A stretch of DNA of 64,000 nt. It comes from Mesorhizobium sp. J8. GTDB lineage: Bacteria > Pseudomonadota > Alphaproteobacteria > Rhizobiales > Rhizobiaceae. Numbering within the stretch: the stretch's first letter is position 1; every line of letters begins with the position of its first letter. Below the pieces are notes generated by a model, which saw only the letters and a list, made by a program, of their open reading frames with translations, was not told the DNA's origin and ran no database searches. This document shows positions 26,936 through 35,864 of the stretch, one piece after another. Location: the NCBI RefSeq assembly GCF_016591715.1, contig NZ_AP024109.1, positions 682,001 to 746,000 of the forward strand, given 5' to 3'. Position numbers and translations under genes: made by a program.

Positions 26936-28009
26936 CTACTGGGCGAAGCGGGACAGGGCGTAGGGCGCGAGCAACGCATCGCGCTCGCCATCGAGGATCT
27001 CGCGGGCGGCGAACAGTCCCACGGCCGGCGCCAGTGTGATGCCGGAATGGGTGACTGCGATGTAGAGGTCGCCGACACCGTCGGCGCGGCTGACGATCGG
27101 AAAACCATCGGCCGGCGTCGGACGGTAGCCGATGGTGTGGAAGTCGAGTTCCAGACCGTCGGCGCCGCGCAGCATCGCTTTCATAGCTTCGAAAAGCGCG
27201 CTCGCATCGGCCTGCGGGTTCTCGCCCGGCTCGCCTCCGCCGAAGTCAGAGCCGGCGATGATGCGGCCCTCCGCCGTTTGGCGCATATGAAGTTTCTCGG
27301 CCAGCACCAGGCCGTTGAGCAGTTTCTTGTAGGGGCGCGAATGCACGATCAGACCGGGCGGCGTCTCGATCGGCAGCTCGATGCCCGCCGTCGCGGCGAT
27401 CGCCGGAGCCCCGGCGCCCGCCGCAATCACCACCTCGTCGGTGGCTTTGCTCTCCCCCGAAACGACGACGCCCGTCACCTTGCCGTTGGACAGCGTCAGC
27501 CTGTCGACAGTTCCGGTGACGACCCGCGCGCCGCGCCGTTCGGCGTCCGCCAGCAGCGCTTGTGTGGTCGCCACAGGCTCGGCCACGCCTTCCTCTGCGA
27601 CGTGAAGCGCAAACTCGGGAAGGTCCGCCAAAGAGGGCTCGATGCGCGCCGCTTGTTCGCTCCCGACCCGCTCGATGCCGTACCCCCAGGACGAATGCTC
27701 GGCTGCGTAGGCTTCGAGCCTGTCTGCGGGCAGGTCAAAGCACAGGCCGCCGCACATGGCGAGCGGCAGGCCCGGCAGTTCGTTCGCCAGCCGTTCCCAT
27801 TCGGCCATGGCGCGGATGCGCAACCGGAAATAGGTTTCCGGATTGCCCCAGCTCGCATTGATCCAGGCAAATGAATTCGGCGTCGCGATGCCGCCGGCGC
27901 CGCTTGCCGAGACGACCGTCACGCGCGCGCCGGCTTTCGTCAGATGCCAGGCGATCGACGCGCCGATAATACCGGCTCCGATAACGATGACTTGCTTTGC
28001 AGTGCTCAT
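26936..28009 (-). CDS. FAD-dependent oxidoreductase, DAO/DadA-like
   Basis: 357 residues. The N-terminal FAD-binding fold is VIVIGAGIIGASIAWHLTKAGARVTVVSA (residues 7-35), and the C-terminal GYRPTPADGFPIVSRADGVGDLYIAVTHSGITLAPAVG is typical of the D-amino-acid oxidase/glycine oxidase family. It likely oxidises an amine or D-amino acid to an imine. It follows the winged-helix/TPR regulator on the same strand after 51 bases, so it is a candidate target or co-transcribed partner of that regulator. Confidence 0.88.
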   Translation of the reverse strand: MSTAKQVIVIGAGIIGASIAWHLTKAGARVTVVSASGAGGIATPNSFAWINASWGNPETYFRLRIRAMAEWERLANELPGLPLAMCGGLCFDLPADRLEAYAAEHSSWGYGIERVGSEQAARIEPSLADLPEFALHVAEEGVAEPVATTQALLADAERRGARVVTGTVDRLTLSNGKVTGVVVSGESKATDEVVIAAGAGAPAIAATAGIELPIETPPGLIVHSRPYKKLLNGLVLAEKLHMRQTAEGRIIAGSDFGGGEPGENPQADASALFEAMKAMLRGADGLELDFHTIGYRPTPADGFPIVSRADGVGDLYIAVTHSGITLAPAVGLFAAREILDGERDALLAPYALSRFAQ

Positions 28010-28060
28010 GCAGGACCTTTGGGGAGATTTCCCCTCTCATGCCATCGAGCCGGCCAGACC

Positions 28061-29890
28061 TCAAGCGAGAGGCGGCCAGGCGCCGCTCACCGCTACCGCC
28101 TCCGCGCCGGCAATTAGGTCCTTCAGCTCTTCGCAGCGCCGCATGAGCCGGGAAGAGTCAACTTTCCTCGCAACCGCCAACGCCGTGCCGAGCTCCAGCT
28201 CAGCACCGGAAAGATCCCCGGTCTTGATGAGCAGCGCCGCAAGCGACAACCTGGCGTCGGCGGCATTGATCGGCGAGCCGATCTCGTTCCAGCGCGAGCA
28301 TGCGATCTGCAGCTCCCGGGCGGCCTCGGCGAGGCGCTCTTCCTGTATGAAAAGCTCCGCCTTGGCTTCGGCGGTCAGCGCCTGGATGGAAGCCATCGGC
28401 CAGCGCTGCGGCTGCGTCTCCAATTCGGCGATCACCTCTTTCGCCCGCTCGCGCCGGCCGGTGCGTGCCGCCACCTTGGCAAGCGTGGCAAGGACCATGC
28501 CTCGCCGCTGCAGGGTCGGCCAGCCGTTGCCTATCAGGGAACGTTCGAGAGCGCTGAAGGCGGCCTCCGCCTGTCCTTGCTCGAGTTGCAGAAGCGCAAG
28601 TCCGGGCTGAGGATCCCAACCCGCCGCATGCGACGCGCGATATGCGGTTTCGGCTTCCGTGAATTCTCCGGCCGCGAGGTGGATGTCGCCCAGCACGCGC
28701 AAGGCATCGCCGGTCGCCCAGGGCGCGTCGAGGGCGAGTTGATCAAGGGCGGCGCGCACAAGCGCCTCGGCCTCTTTCAGCGTGCCATGAACGCCGAGCA
28801 CTTCGGCGCGGTGCAGCCGGCACGAGCCTGAAAGGTCTTCCAGCCCGTGTCCCCTGCACCAGTCCTCGTAACCTAACGTCCATTGGTTGGCACGCGACCA
28901 GTCGCCGAAATTCCGGCAGGCCCACAGTATGTTGCAGTAGAGGATGCCGCCGACGATCGGATCGACGTCGCTGGAGAGGCCGAGCGCCGCCGCGAGGTCC
29001 TGATCCTCCTGCCCGGATTTGGTTTCGCCGAGGCAAAGCTTGAAGAAGCCGCGGTAGATCAGGCCGAGCGACTCCACCACCGGATCGTCGAGATGCCTGC
29101 CGACTGCGAAGGCCTGCTCGGCGAGCGCTAGCGCCTGTTCCGGTTCGGCTTCCGCGCCCATGATGCGCGCGCCCATCCAGCACCACAGGCCATGTTCCCG
29201 GCTATCGGTGGCGGTATCGATCAACTGCGCGGCGCGCTTGTGCCAGCCTTTGGCAACGGCAAGCTCGCCTCGCTCAAGGTGAATCCTGGCAAGGGTGATT
29301 GCGGGGGAAGCCGCGCGCAAGCGCTCGCCGGCAACGCCGTAGGCCGTCACCGCGCGCGCCAGAAGCGGGATGGCTTCGGCCGGACGCCCCATGCATTCCA
29401 GCGCCAGACCCCATTCTTCGAGGTCGGGTGTCAGCAGCTCGTCGGCGGCATCCGCTCTTGCGAAGGAAACCGCGGCCTCGTGCCATTTCCTGCCTGCAAC
29501 GGCCGCACGTGCCGACAGGATTGACGAGCCTGGGCTCGAAAGCCTGTGGCCCGCATCCGCCGGAGCTGCTCCGTTTTCCGGAGCAACCGCCTGGTCGAGG
29601 CAAATCCGGTAGCCGAAGCGGGGCAGGTTGCGCAGTGCGCTCTCCAGGCCGCCTTGGCGAAGGATGCTCCGGGCAAGGCTCGCGACGCGTTGCAGCGAAG
29701 CCTCGGTCACCGTCACGCCGGGCCACAGTGTTTCAAGCAATTCGTCCTTGCTCATCGCCCGGTCCTGGTGCCGCAGCAAAATGGCGAGGAAATCGAAGAC
29801 GAGGGGCTGTGCCTCGACCTCGCTTCCGGCGAGACGAAGGGCGCGGGTATCCTCGTTGAGTTCGAAGTCGCCGAAGCAATAAATTCCCAT
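28061..29890 (-). CDS. Winged-helix (CadC/OmpR-type) regulator with TPR-rich C-terminus
   Basis: 609 residues from the ATG at 29890. The N-terminal ~100 residues form an OmpR-type winged helix (CFGDFELNEDTRALRLAG ... DELLETLWPGVTVTEASLQRVASLARSIL ... RNLPRFGYRI). The rest is a long run of helical hairpins of the tetratricopeptide kind (repeats such as AAVSFARADAADEL, EALVRAALDQLAL, FTEAETAYRASHAAG). There is no membrane segment or receiver domain, so it is a soluble one-component regulator. The 31-bp motif lies 34 bases upstream of its start. It is followed by the DadA-like gene. The signal is unknown. Confidence 0.86.
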   Translation of the reverse strand: MGIYCFGDFELNEDTRALRLAGSEVEAQPLVFDFLAILLRHQDRAMSKDELLETLWPGVTVTEASLQRVASLARSILRQGGLESALRNLPRFGYRICLDQAVAPENGAAPADAGHRLSSPGSSILSARAAVAGRKWHEAAVSFARADAADELLTPDLEEWGLALECMGRPAEAIPLLARAVTAYGVAGERLRAASPAITLARIHLERGELAVAKGWHKRAAQLIDTATDSREHGLWCWMGARIMGAEAEPEQALALAEQAFAVGRHLDDPVVESLGLIYRGFFKLCLGETKSGQEDQDLAAALGLSSDVDPIVGGILYCNILWACRNFGDWSRANQWTLGYEDWCRGHGLEDLSGSCRLHRAEVLGVHGTLKEAEALVRAALDQLALDAPWATGDALRVLGDIHLAAGEFTEAETAYRASHAAGWDPQPGLALLQLEQGQAEAAFSALERSLIGNGWPTLQRRGMVLATLAKVAARTGRRERAKEVIAELETQPQRWPMASIQALTAEAKAELFIQEERLAEAARELQIACSRWNEIGSPINAADARLSLAALLIKTGDLSGAELELGTALAVARKVDSSRLMRRCEELKDLIAGAEAVAVSGAWPPLA

Positions 29891-29923
29891 CGGCAGCAAT
29901 CCCTGTATCGGCAATAGGCAAAG

Positions 29924-29954
29924 GATCAGAAGAAGATAAGGGCGGCGTAAGGAC
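29924..29954 (+). promoter_or_regulatory. 31-bp bipartite motif, copy 2
   Basis: GATCAG (29924-29929), seven variable bases, then TAAGGGCGGCGTAAGGAC (29937-29954). It differs from copy 1 at one base of the 18-base block and shares the GATCAG and the spacing exactly. It lies between the TPR regulator (start 34 bases away on the reverse strand) and the DUF4242 gene (start 140 bases away). It is probably the regulator's operator. Confidence 0.65.
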
Positions 29955-30094
29955 TGTCGGCCGCCTCTTTTCGTAATTCTCCGTCTGCCTGGCGTGCCAA
30001 ACCGCAGTTTAGCGCAGCGGCCCCCGGGATGTCACCGGCACCCGACCTGATCAGGCGTCCGGTGCATTTGAACCCAGATCAAGGAGATTGCAAA

Positions 30095-30376
30095 ATGCAG
30101 AAATACATCATCGAACGGGAGATTCCCAAGGTCGGCACCTTCGAGCGCCAGCAGCTTCGCGACGCATCCAAGGCCTCGAATGCCGTTCTGGCCGAGCTCG
30201 GCCCGGACATCCAGTGGGTCGAATCCTTCGTGGCCGACGACAAGACCTTTTGCGTCTATCTGGCCAAGGACGAGGCGATCATCCAGCGCCACGCCAAGAT
30301 GAGCGGCTTCCCGGCGACGAAGATCACCGAGGTCAAGCGGCTCTTCGATCCGACGACGGCTTACGCCGCTGCGTGA
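30095..30376 (+). CDS. DUF4242-family small protein
   Basis: 93 residues from the ATG at 30095 with AAGGAGA upstream. MQKYIIEREIPKVGTFERQQL and WVESFVADDKTFCVYLAKDEAIIQRHAKMSGFP fit DUF4242, a ferredoxin-like dimeric alpha/beta-barrel family; from memory, a Streptomyces member was described as nickel-binding. The role here is unknown. It is divergent from the TPR regulator, downstream of the 31-bp motif, and 16 bases before the exported protein gene, so the two are likely one operon under that motif. Confidence 0.82.
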   Translation: MQKYIIEREIPKVGTFERQQLRDASKASNAVLAELGPDIQWVESFVADDKTFCVYLAKDEAIIQRHAKMSGFPATKITEVKRLFDPTTAYAAA

Positions 30377-30392
30377 CGGGGAGGGGTCGATC

Positions 30393-30908
30393 GTGAAGCG
30401 CTTTGCGGAAATTGTCCTTGCCGTAGGCGTAGCTGCGCTGTTTTACGGCACCGCGGCCGCCCATGACATGCCCGATCCAGTGCTCAATCGGTCTCGGGAG
30501 ATGGCGGCCAAGTACCTCGACATCAAGGTCGCCAAGGCGGACGGCTACCGGCAACTGTTCGAATGCACGATGCATGACGAGCACGGCACGATGGGTGTCC
30601 ACTTCATCCATCCCGGCCGCGCCGGCGACGGCAAGCTGGTGCTCGGCGAACCGGACGTGCTGACCTACGAACCGGAAGCCGATGGCTCGATGCAGCTCGT
30701 CGGGATGGAGTACATCGTCTTCGAGAAGGACTGGAGGGGCAAAGGCGTGCCCGAATTCCTCGGCCGCACCCTTCAGCGCAAGACGACGGTGGGCGTCCAC
30801 CCGGTGGATCCCTATTACGAGCTTCATGTCTGGCACTGGCGGCACAATCCGGCCGGCATGTTCGCCGACTGGAACCCGTATGTGAGCTGCGAGCACGACC
30901 GATCCTGA
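30393..30908 (+). CDS. Exported His-rich protein of unknown function
   Basis: 171 residues from a GTG with GAGGGG eight bases upstream. A signal peptide (MKRFAEIVLAVGVAALFYG, cleaved near AAA) leads into a mature domain with MAAKYLDIKVAKADGY, TMGVHFIHPGR, PDVLTYEPEADGSMQLVGMEYIVF and a striking end, YYELHVWHWRHNPAGMFADWNPYVSC. I recognise this as a widespread but unnamed family; the conserved His and Trp suggest a metal or haem site, which is an inference. It is co-transcribed with the DUF4242 gene. Confidence 0.78.
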   Translation: MKRFAEIVLAVGVAALFYGTAAAHDMPDPVLNRSREMAAKYLDIKVAKADGYRQLFECTMHDEHGTMGVHFIHPGRAGDGKLVLGEPDVLTYEPEADGSMQLVGMEYIVFEKDWRGKGVPEFLGRTLQRKTTVGVHPVDPYYELHVWHWRHNPAGMFADWNPYVSCEHDRS

Positions 30909-30986
30909 AAGGCGTGACGCGCAGCGTCCTCGGGAGGGCCACGCAAGGCCCTCCCGATCCCGTCGTTCAGACCAGGGAAAATGATC

Positions 30987-31238
30987 ATGCCAACCCTTCT
31001 CACGGGAATGAAGCCCATCGCCCGTCGGTCAGTTAACCGACGTTTCTTGGCGCCAGCCGCGGAAATATGCCGCTCCTGCTTGCGCCTGCCCGCGCGAACC
31101 GTCCGCATCCGCAGGGATCGCGCCTGGCTGGACGAGCTGCCGGATTATCTGCTGCGCGACATCGGTATCGAACGCTCGGAAATCTCGCTGGCCGTCTGGT
31201 TCGGCGGCAGGACCCGTCGCGGCGGTCCGTGGATTTGA
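30987..31238 (+). CDS. DUF1127 small basic protein
   Basis: 83 residues from the ATG at 30987 (an ATG two codons earlier is too close to the AGGG site). The C-terminal RAWLDELPDYLLRDIGIERSEI is the DUF1127/YjiS-like signature; the rest is very basic. In alphaproteobacteria DUF1127 proteins have been linked to phosphate or carbon stress and small-RNA turnover, from memory. It is separated by 78 bases from the exported-protein gene, so co-expression is possible. Confidence 0.85.
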   Translation: MPTLLTGMKPIARRSVNRRFLAPAAEICRSCLRLPARTVRIRRDRAWLDELPDYLLRDIGIERSEISLAVWFGGRTRRGGPWI

Positions 31239-31252
31239 AGACCAGGGTCCCT

Positions 31253-31311
31253 TGTCGACGGTACGGCTCTCTGCTCGCCGGTCGAACCTGTCATCTCCAA
31301 AACCGTCGACA
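31253..31311. repeat. Long-loop inverted repeat before prfC
   Basis: Perfect 10-bp arms TGTCGACGGT (31253-31262) and ACCGTCGACA (31302-31311) with a 39-base loop, lying between the DUF1127 stop and the prfC start. It may be a protein-binding site or an RNA stem; no T-run follows. Confidence 0.4.
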
Positions 31312-31361
31312 GGCCGGGCAAGCGCTGCTAGAAGCCCGCGCCACAGACAGGATTCCAGAAA

Positions 31362-32954
31362 TTGGCAGAAGACATCGAACAGGCGGTAGCGCGCCGCCGT
31401 ACCTTCGCGATCATCGCGCACCCGGACGCCGGCAAGACCACGCTCACCGAAAAGCTGCTTCTGTTCGGCGGCGCCATTCAGCTTGCCGGCGAGGTCAAGG
31501 CCAAGAGGGACCGCATCCAGACGCGCTCCGACTGGATGAAGATCGAGCGCGAGCGCGGCATCTCGGTTGTCACCTCGGTGATGACCTTCGAATATGACGA
31601 CAACGTCTTCAACCTGCTTGACACGCCCGGCCACGAAGACTTCGCCGACGACACCTATCGCACGCTGTCGGCGGTGGATTCGGCCGTCATGGTCATCGAC
31701 GCCGCCAAGGGCATCGAGCCGCGCACGCTGAAGCTGTTCGAGGTCTGCCGCTTGCGCGACATCCCGATCATCACCTTCGTCAACAAGATGGACCGCGAGA
31801 GCCGCGATCCGTTCGAGATCCTCGACGAGATCGAGCAGAAGCTGGCGCTGGACACCGCGCCCGTCACCTGGCCGATCGGCCGCGGCAAGACGTTTTCGGG
31901 CACCTATCACCTGGCGCAGAACGCGGTGCGCCGCAGCGACGATGAGAAGGAGCGCACGCCGGTCAACGGCCCCGATTCCAACCGCGTCGCCGGGCTTTTG
32001 CCGGAAAACGAGCGCAACGACTTCATCGAGGAACTGGAGCTCGCGCGGGAGGCCTGCCGGCCTCTTGATATCGACGCCTTCCGTGAAGGCCATCTGACAC
32101 CGGTCTATTTCGGCTCGGCGCTGCGCAACTACGGCGTGCGCGACCTGATCGAGGCGCTCGGCGCCTACGGCCCGCCGCCGCGCGCCCAGGAGGCCGATGA
32201 GCGTACGGTCGAGGCGACCGAGGACAAGATGACCTCCTTCGTCTTCAAGATCCAGGCCAACATGGACCCCAACCATCGCGACCGCATCGCCTTCGTGCGC
32301 GTCTGCTCTGGCAAGCTGGAGCGCGGCATGAAGGCCAAGCTGGTGCGCACCGGCAAGCCGATGAGCCTGTCGGCACCGCAATTCTTCTTCGCCCGCACCC
32401 GCGTCACCGCCGACGAGGCCTTTGCCGGCGATGTCGTCGGCATCCCCAACCACGGCACGTTGCGCATCGGCGACACGCTGACCGAAGGCGAGGAGATCCT
32501 GTTCCGCGGCGTGCCGAATTTCGCCCCGGAAATCCTGCGCCGCGTGCGCCTCGGCGATGCCATGAAGGCCAAGAAGCTGAAGGAAGCGCTGCACCAGATG
32601 GCCGAGGAGGGCGTGGTGCAGCTGTTCTCGCCCGAAGACGGCTCGCCGGCCATCGTCGGCGTCGTCGGCGCGCTGCAGCTCGACGTGCTCAAGGAGCGGC
32701 TCAACATCGAATACACGCTGCCGGTGGATTTCGAGATGTCGCGCTTCTCGGTCTGCCGCTGGATCTCAGCCGACGAAAAGGCGGAGGTGCAGCGCTTCAT
32801 CGAATCGCATCGCGGCGACATCGCCCGCGATCTCGACAATGACCCGGTCTTCCTCGCCCAGCACGCCTTCTCGCTGAATTACGAAGCCGAGCGCTGGAAG
32901 GCGATCCGCTTCACCGCGGTCAAGGATTACCAGGTGCGTGATAAGGCGGCGTAG
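31362..32954 (+). CDS. prfC: Peptide chain release factor 3
   Basis: 530 residues. RF3 is the GTPase that recycles RF1/RF2 from the ribosome after termination. G1 is AHPDAGKTTL (about 17-26), the G2/switch region is RERGISVVTSVMTF, G3 is DTPGHEDF and G4 is NKMD, followed by the RF3-specific domains ending DPVFLAQHAFSLNYEAERW. The only plausible start is a TTG at 31362, matching the family N-terminus AEDIEQAVARRRTFAIIAHP; the ribosome site is weak. A TTG start would lower expression. Confidence 0.95.
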   Translation: MAEDIEQAVARRRTFAIIAHPDAGKTTLTEKLLLFGGAIQLAGEVKAKRDRIQTRSDWMKIERERGISVVTSVMTFEYDDNVFNLLDTPGHEDFADDTYRTLSAVDSAVMVIDAAKGIEPRTLKLFEVCRLRDIPIITFVNKMDRESRDPFEILDEIEQKLALDTAPVTWPIGRGKTFSGTYHLAQNAVRRSDDEKERTPVNGPDSNRVAGLLPENERNDFIEELELAREACRPLDIDAFREGHLTPVYFGSALRNYGVRDLIEALGAYGPPPRAQEADERTVEATEDKMTSFVFKIQANMDPNHRDRIAFVRVCSGKLERGMKAKLVRTGKPMSLSAPQFFFARTRVTADEAFAGDVVGIPNHGTLRIGDTLTEGEEILFRGVPNFAPEILRRVRLGDAMKAKKLKEALHQMAEEGVVQLFSPEDGSPAIVGVVGALQLDVLKERLNIEYTLPVDFEMSRFSVCRWISADEKAEVQRFIESHRGDIARDLDNDPVFLAQHAFSLNYEAERWKAIRFTAVKDYQVRDKAA

Positions 32955-32964
32955 TGCTGCTTTC

Positions 32965-33107
32965 CCTTCCCCCTTGTGGGGGAAGGTGGCCTCGCGAAGC
33001 AAGGTCGGATGAGGGGTGTCCCAGGGAAAGCACTTCGCTGGAGCACCCCTCATCCGTCTCGGCGCCGACGCGCCGATCCACCTTCTCCCACAACAAGGGG
33101 AGAAGGA
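32965..33107. repeat. Large palindromic intergenic repeat, copy A
   Basis: About 143 bases with nested inverted repeats. The outer arms are TTGTGGGGGAAGGTGG-like (32974 on) facing CCACCTTCTCCCACAA (33079-33094). The inner arms are CGGATGAGGGGTG (33006-33018) facing CACCCCTCATCCG (33044-33056). Its right half is nearly the inverted copy of the left half of the 35709-35856 element. It lies between prfC and the convergent VOC gene. Confidence 0.8.
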
Positions 33108-33116
33108 ACGTCGCGC

Positions 33117-33584
33117 TCACCCCTTCGCCGCTTCCTCGATCTTGTCGATCTCGATCTTGCCCATCTGCATCATCGCCGACATCACGCGACCGGCCTTGGC
33201 CCTGTCCGGATCCTGAAGCAGGCGCGGCAGTTGCTCCGGCACGACCTGCCAGGAAACGCCGAACTTGTCCTTCAGCCAGCTGCAGCGTCCCGGTTCGCCG
33301 CCTTCGGTGAGCCTCTCCCAGAAATGATCCACCTCTTCCTGCGTCTTGCAGTCGATCGACAGCGAGATCGCTTCGGTGAACTTGTATTGCGGTCCGCCGT
33401 TCAGCGCTTGGAACTGCACGCCGTCCAGCTCGAAAGAGGCGACCAGCACCTGGCCTTCCTGGGGATGGCCCTTGGGCCAGCGCGTCACGCTCAGCACCTT
33501 CGAATTCTTGAAGATGGAGATGTAGTGGTTCATGGCCTCCTCGGCCTGGTTGTCGAACCACAGGAAGGTGGTGATCTTCTGCAT
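33117..33584 (-). CDS. VOC-family protein, PhnB/3-demethylubiquinone methyltransferase-like
   Basis: 155 residues from the ATG at 33584 with GAGGAG six bases upstream. MQKITTFLWFDNQAEEAMNHYISIFKNSKVLSV is the start of the PhnB-like branch of the vicinal-oxygen-chelate superfamily, and CSWLKDKFGVSWQVVPEQLPRLL is its typical second half. Database names (3-demethylubiquinone-9 3-methyltransferase) for this group are probably historical errors; a metal-dependent or binding role is more likely. The substrate is unknown. It lies between two copies of the large palindromic repeat, together with ilvD. Confidence 0.9.
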   Translation of the reverse strand: MQKITTFLWFDNQAEEAMNHYISIFKNSKVLSVTRWPKGHPQEGQVLVASFELDGVQFQALNGGPQYKFTEAISLSIDCKTQEEVDHFWERLTEGGEPGRCSWLKDKFGVSWQVVPEQLPRLLQDPDRAKAGRVMSAMMQMGKIEIDKIEEAAKG

Positions 33585-33854
33585 GCCTTGCTCCTCGGGC
33601 TTCATGTTGGCTTTCGTTGTCAAACGGCTCGCCGGCAATTTCGTGCCATTTCGATGCCGTCTGCCTCAAGGACGGCTCGGCGAGGCATTATCCGACAGCG
33701 GCTGCAAAATTTCCTGAACAGCTTAAATTTCCGGAGGCGTGCTGGTGCAGCGCAAAATTGTGGTCAGGCCGGATCATGGCCGCTATAACCGCTGCCGACT
33801 AAATTGAGCGCCGCCCGCCGCGCGTCGGCGCGGCCAGCCAGCAAGGACAATACG

Positions 33855-35699
33855 ATGCCTGCCTATCGTTCCCGCACCACCACCCATGGCCGCAACATGG
33901 CCGGCGCCCGCGGCCTGTGGCGCGCCACGGGCATGAAAGATTCGGATTTCGGCAAGCCGATCATCGCCGTGGTCAATTCCTTCACCCAGTTCGTGCCGGG
34001 CCACGTGCATCTGAAGGATCTCGGCCAGCTCGTCGCGCGCGAGATCGAGAAGGCCGGCGGCGTCGCCAAGGAATTCAACACCATCGCGGTCGATGACGGC
34101 ATCGCCATGGGCCATGACGGCATGCTCTATTCGCTGCCGTCGCGCGAGCTGATCGCCGATTCCGTCGAATACATGGTCAACGCGCATTGCGCCGACGCCA
34201 TGGTCTGCATCTCCAACTGCGACAAGATCACCCCCGGCATGCTGATGGCCTCGCTCCGCCTCAACATCCCGACCGTCTTCGTCTCCGGCGGCCCGATGGA
34301 GGCCGGCAAGGTGGTGCTGGCCGGCAAGGCGCAGGCGCTCGACCTGGTCGACGCCATGGTCGCGGCCGCCGACGACAGGATCTCCGACGAGGACGTGAAG
34401 GTCATCGAGCGCTCGGCCTGTCCGACCTGCGGTTCGTGCTCCGGCATGTTCACCGCCAATTCGATGAACTGCCTGACCGAGGCGCTAGGCCTGTCGCTTC
34501 CCGGCAACGGCTCGACCTTGGCCACTCACGCGGACCGCAAGCGGCTGTTCGTCGAGGCCGGTCATCTGATCGTCGATCTCGCCCAGCGCTATTACGAGCA
34601 GGACGACGAAAGCGCCCTGCCGCGCAGCATCGCCTCCAAGGGCGCGTTCGAGAATGCCATGGCCCTCGACATCGCCATGGGGGGCTCGACCAACACGGTG
34701 CTGCATATCCTGGCCGCCGCCCATGAGGGCGAGGTCGACTTCACCATGGAAGACATCGACCGCTTGTCGCGGAAAGTGCCGGTGCTGTGCAAAGTGGCGC
34801 CGGCCAAGTCCGACGTGCACATGGAGGACGTCCACCGCGCCGGCGGCATCATGGCGATCCTCGGCCAGCTCGACCAGGCCGGGCTGATCAACCGCGACCT
34901 GCCGACCGTGCACACCGCCACGCTCGGCGAAGCGCTCGACCATTGGGACATTGCCCGCACCTCGGCCGAGAATGTCCGCGAGTTCTTCCGCGCCGCCCCC
35001 GGCGGCGTGCCGACGCAGGTCGCTTTCAGCCAGGACCGCCGCTGGGACGAGCTTGATCTTGATCGTGAGAAAGGCGTCATCCGCTCGGCCAAGACGCCGT
35101 TCTCCAAGGACGGCGGCCTTGCCGTGCTGAAAGGCAATCTGGCCCTCGACGGCTGCATCGTGAAGACCGCCGGCGTCGACGAGTCGATCCTGAAATTCAC
35201 CGGCCCGGCCCGCGTCTTCGAAAGCCAGGACGCCTCCGTCAAGGCGATCCTCGGCAACGAGATCAAAGCGGGCGACATCGTCGTCATCCGCTATGAAGGG
35301 CCGCGCGGTGGTCCAGGCATGCAGGAGATGCTCTACCCCACCAGCTATCTGAAATCGAAGGGCCTCGGCAAAGCCTGCGCGCTGATCACCGACGGCCGCT
35401 TCTCCGGCGGCACGTCGGGCCTGTCGATCGGCCATGTTTCGCCCGAAGCCGCCGAGGGCGGCGCGATCGGCCTGGTCCAGGAAGGCGATACGATCGAGAT
35501 AGACATTCCCAACCGCACCATCCGCCTCGCCATCAGCGACGCCGAGCTCGACGCGCGGCGGGCGGCGATGAACGCCAAGGGCGCCGACGCCTGGAAGCCC
35601 GCCGAGAAGCGCAAGCGCAAGGTAACGACGGCGCTGCGCGCCTACGCCGCCTTCGCCACGAGCGCCGACAAGGGCGCTGTCAGGAAAGTGCCGGAGTAG
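33855..35699 (+). CDS. ilvD: Dihydroxy-acid dehydratase
   Basis: 614 residues from the ATG at 33855 ([27 protein letters not shown]). It dehydrates dihydroxy acids to 2-keto acids in isoleucine and valine synthesis using an iron-sulfur cluster. The cluster cysteines are visible in [12 protein letters not shown] and [25 protein letters not shown], with the C-terminal [22 protein letters not shown]. It is longer at the C-terminus than the 560-residue type, as usual in proteobacteria. It stands alone, with palindromic repeats on either side of the VOC-ilvD block. Confidence 0.97.
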   Translation: MPAYRSRTTTHGRNMAGARGLWRATGMKDSDFGKPIIAVVNSFTQFVPGHVHLKDLGQLVAREIEKAGGVAKEFNTIAVDDGIAMGHDGMLYSLPSRELIADSVEYMVNAHCADAMVCISNCDKITPGMLMASLRLNIPTVFVSGGPMEAGKVVLAGKAQALDLVDAMVAAADDRISDEDVKVIERSACPTCGSCSGMFTANSMNCLTEALGLSLPGNGSTLATHADRKRLFVEAGHLIVDLAQRYYEQDDESALPRSIASKGAFENAMALDIAMGGSTNTVLHILAAAHEGEVDFTMEDIDRLSRKVPVLCKVAPAKSDVHMEDVHRAGGIMAILGQLDQAGLINRDLPTVHTATLGEALDHWDIARTSAENVREFFRAAPGGVPTQVAFSQDRRWDELDLDREKGVIRSAKTPFSKDGGLAVLKGNLALDGCIVKTAGVDESILKFTGPARVFESQDASVKAILGNEIKAGDIVVIRYEGPRGGPGMQEMLYPTSYLKSKGLGKACALITDGRFSGGTSGLSIGHVSPEAAEGGAIGLVQEGDTIEIDIPNRTIRLAISDAELDARRAAMNAKGADAWKPAEKRKRKVTTALRAYAAFATSADKGAVRKVPE

Positions 35700-35708
35700 G
35701 CTGGGCTC

Positions 35709-35856
35709 CCCCTTCTCCCCTTGTGGGAGAAGGTGGATCGGCGCGCAGCGCCGAGACGGATGAGGGGTGTTCCAGCGGAGTGAGACGCTGGTGGCATCTG
35801 GAACACCCCTCATCCGTCGCCTTCGGCGACACCTTCTCCCACAAGGGGAGAAGGGG
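35709..35856. repeat. Large palindromic intergenic repeat, copy B
   Basis: About 148 bases. The outer arms are CCTTCTCCCCTTGTGGGAGA (35711 on) facing TCTCCCACAAGGGGAGAAGG (to 35854). The inner arms are CGGATGAGGGGTGTTCCAG facing CTGGAACACCCCTCATCCG. Same family as copy A, partly rearranged. It lies between the convergent ilvD and ABC exporter genes and could serve as a two-way terminator. Confidence 0.82.
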
Positions 35857-35864
35857 GCGCTCCG

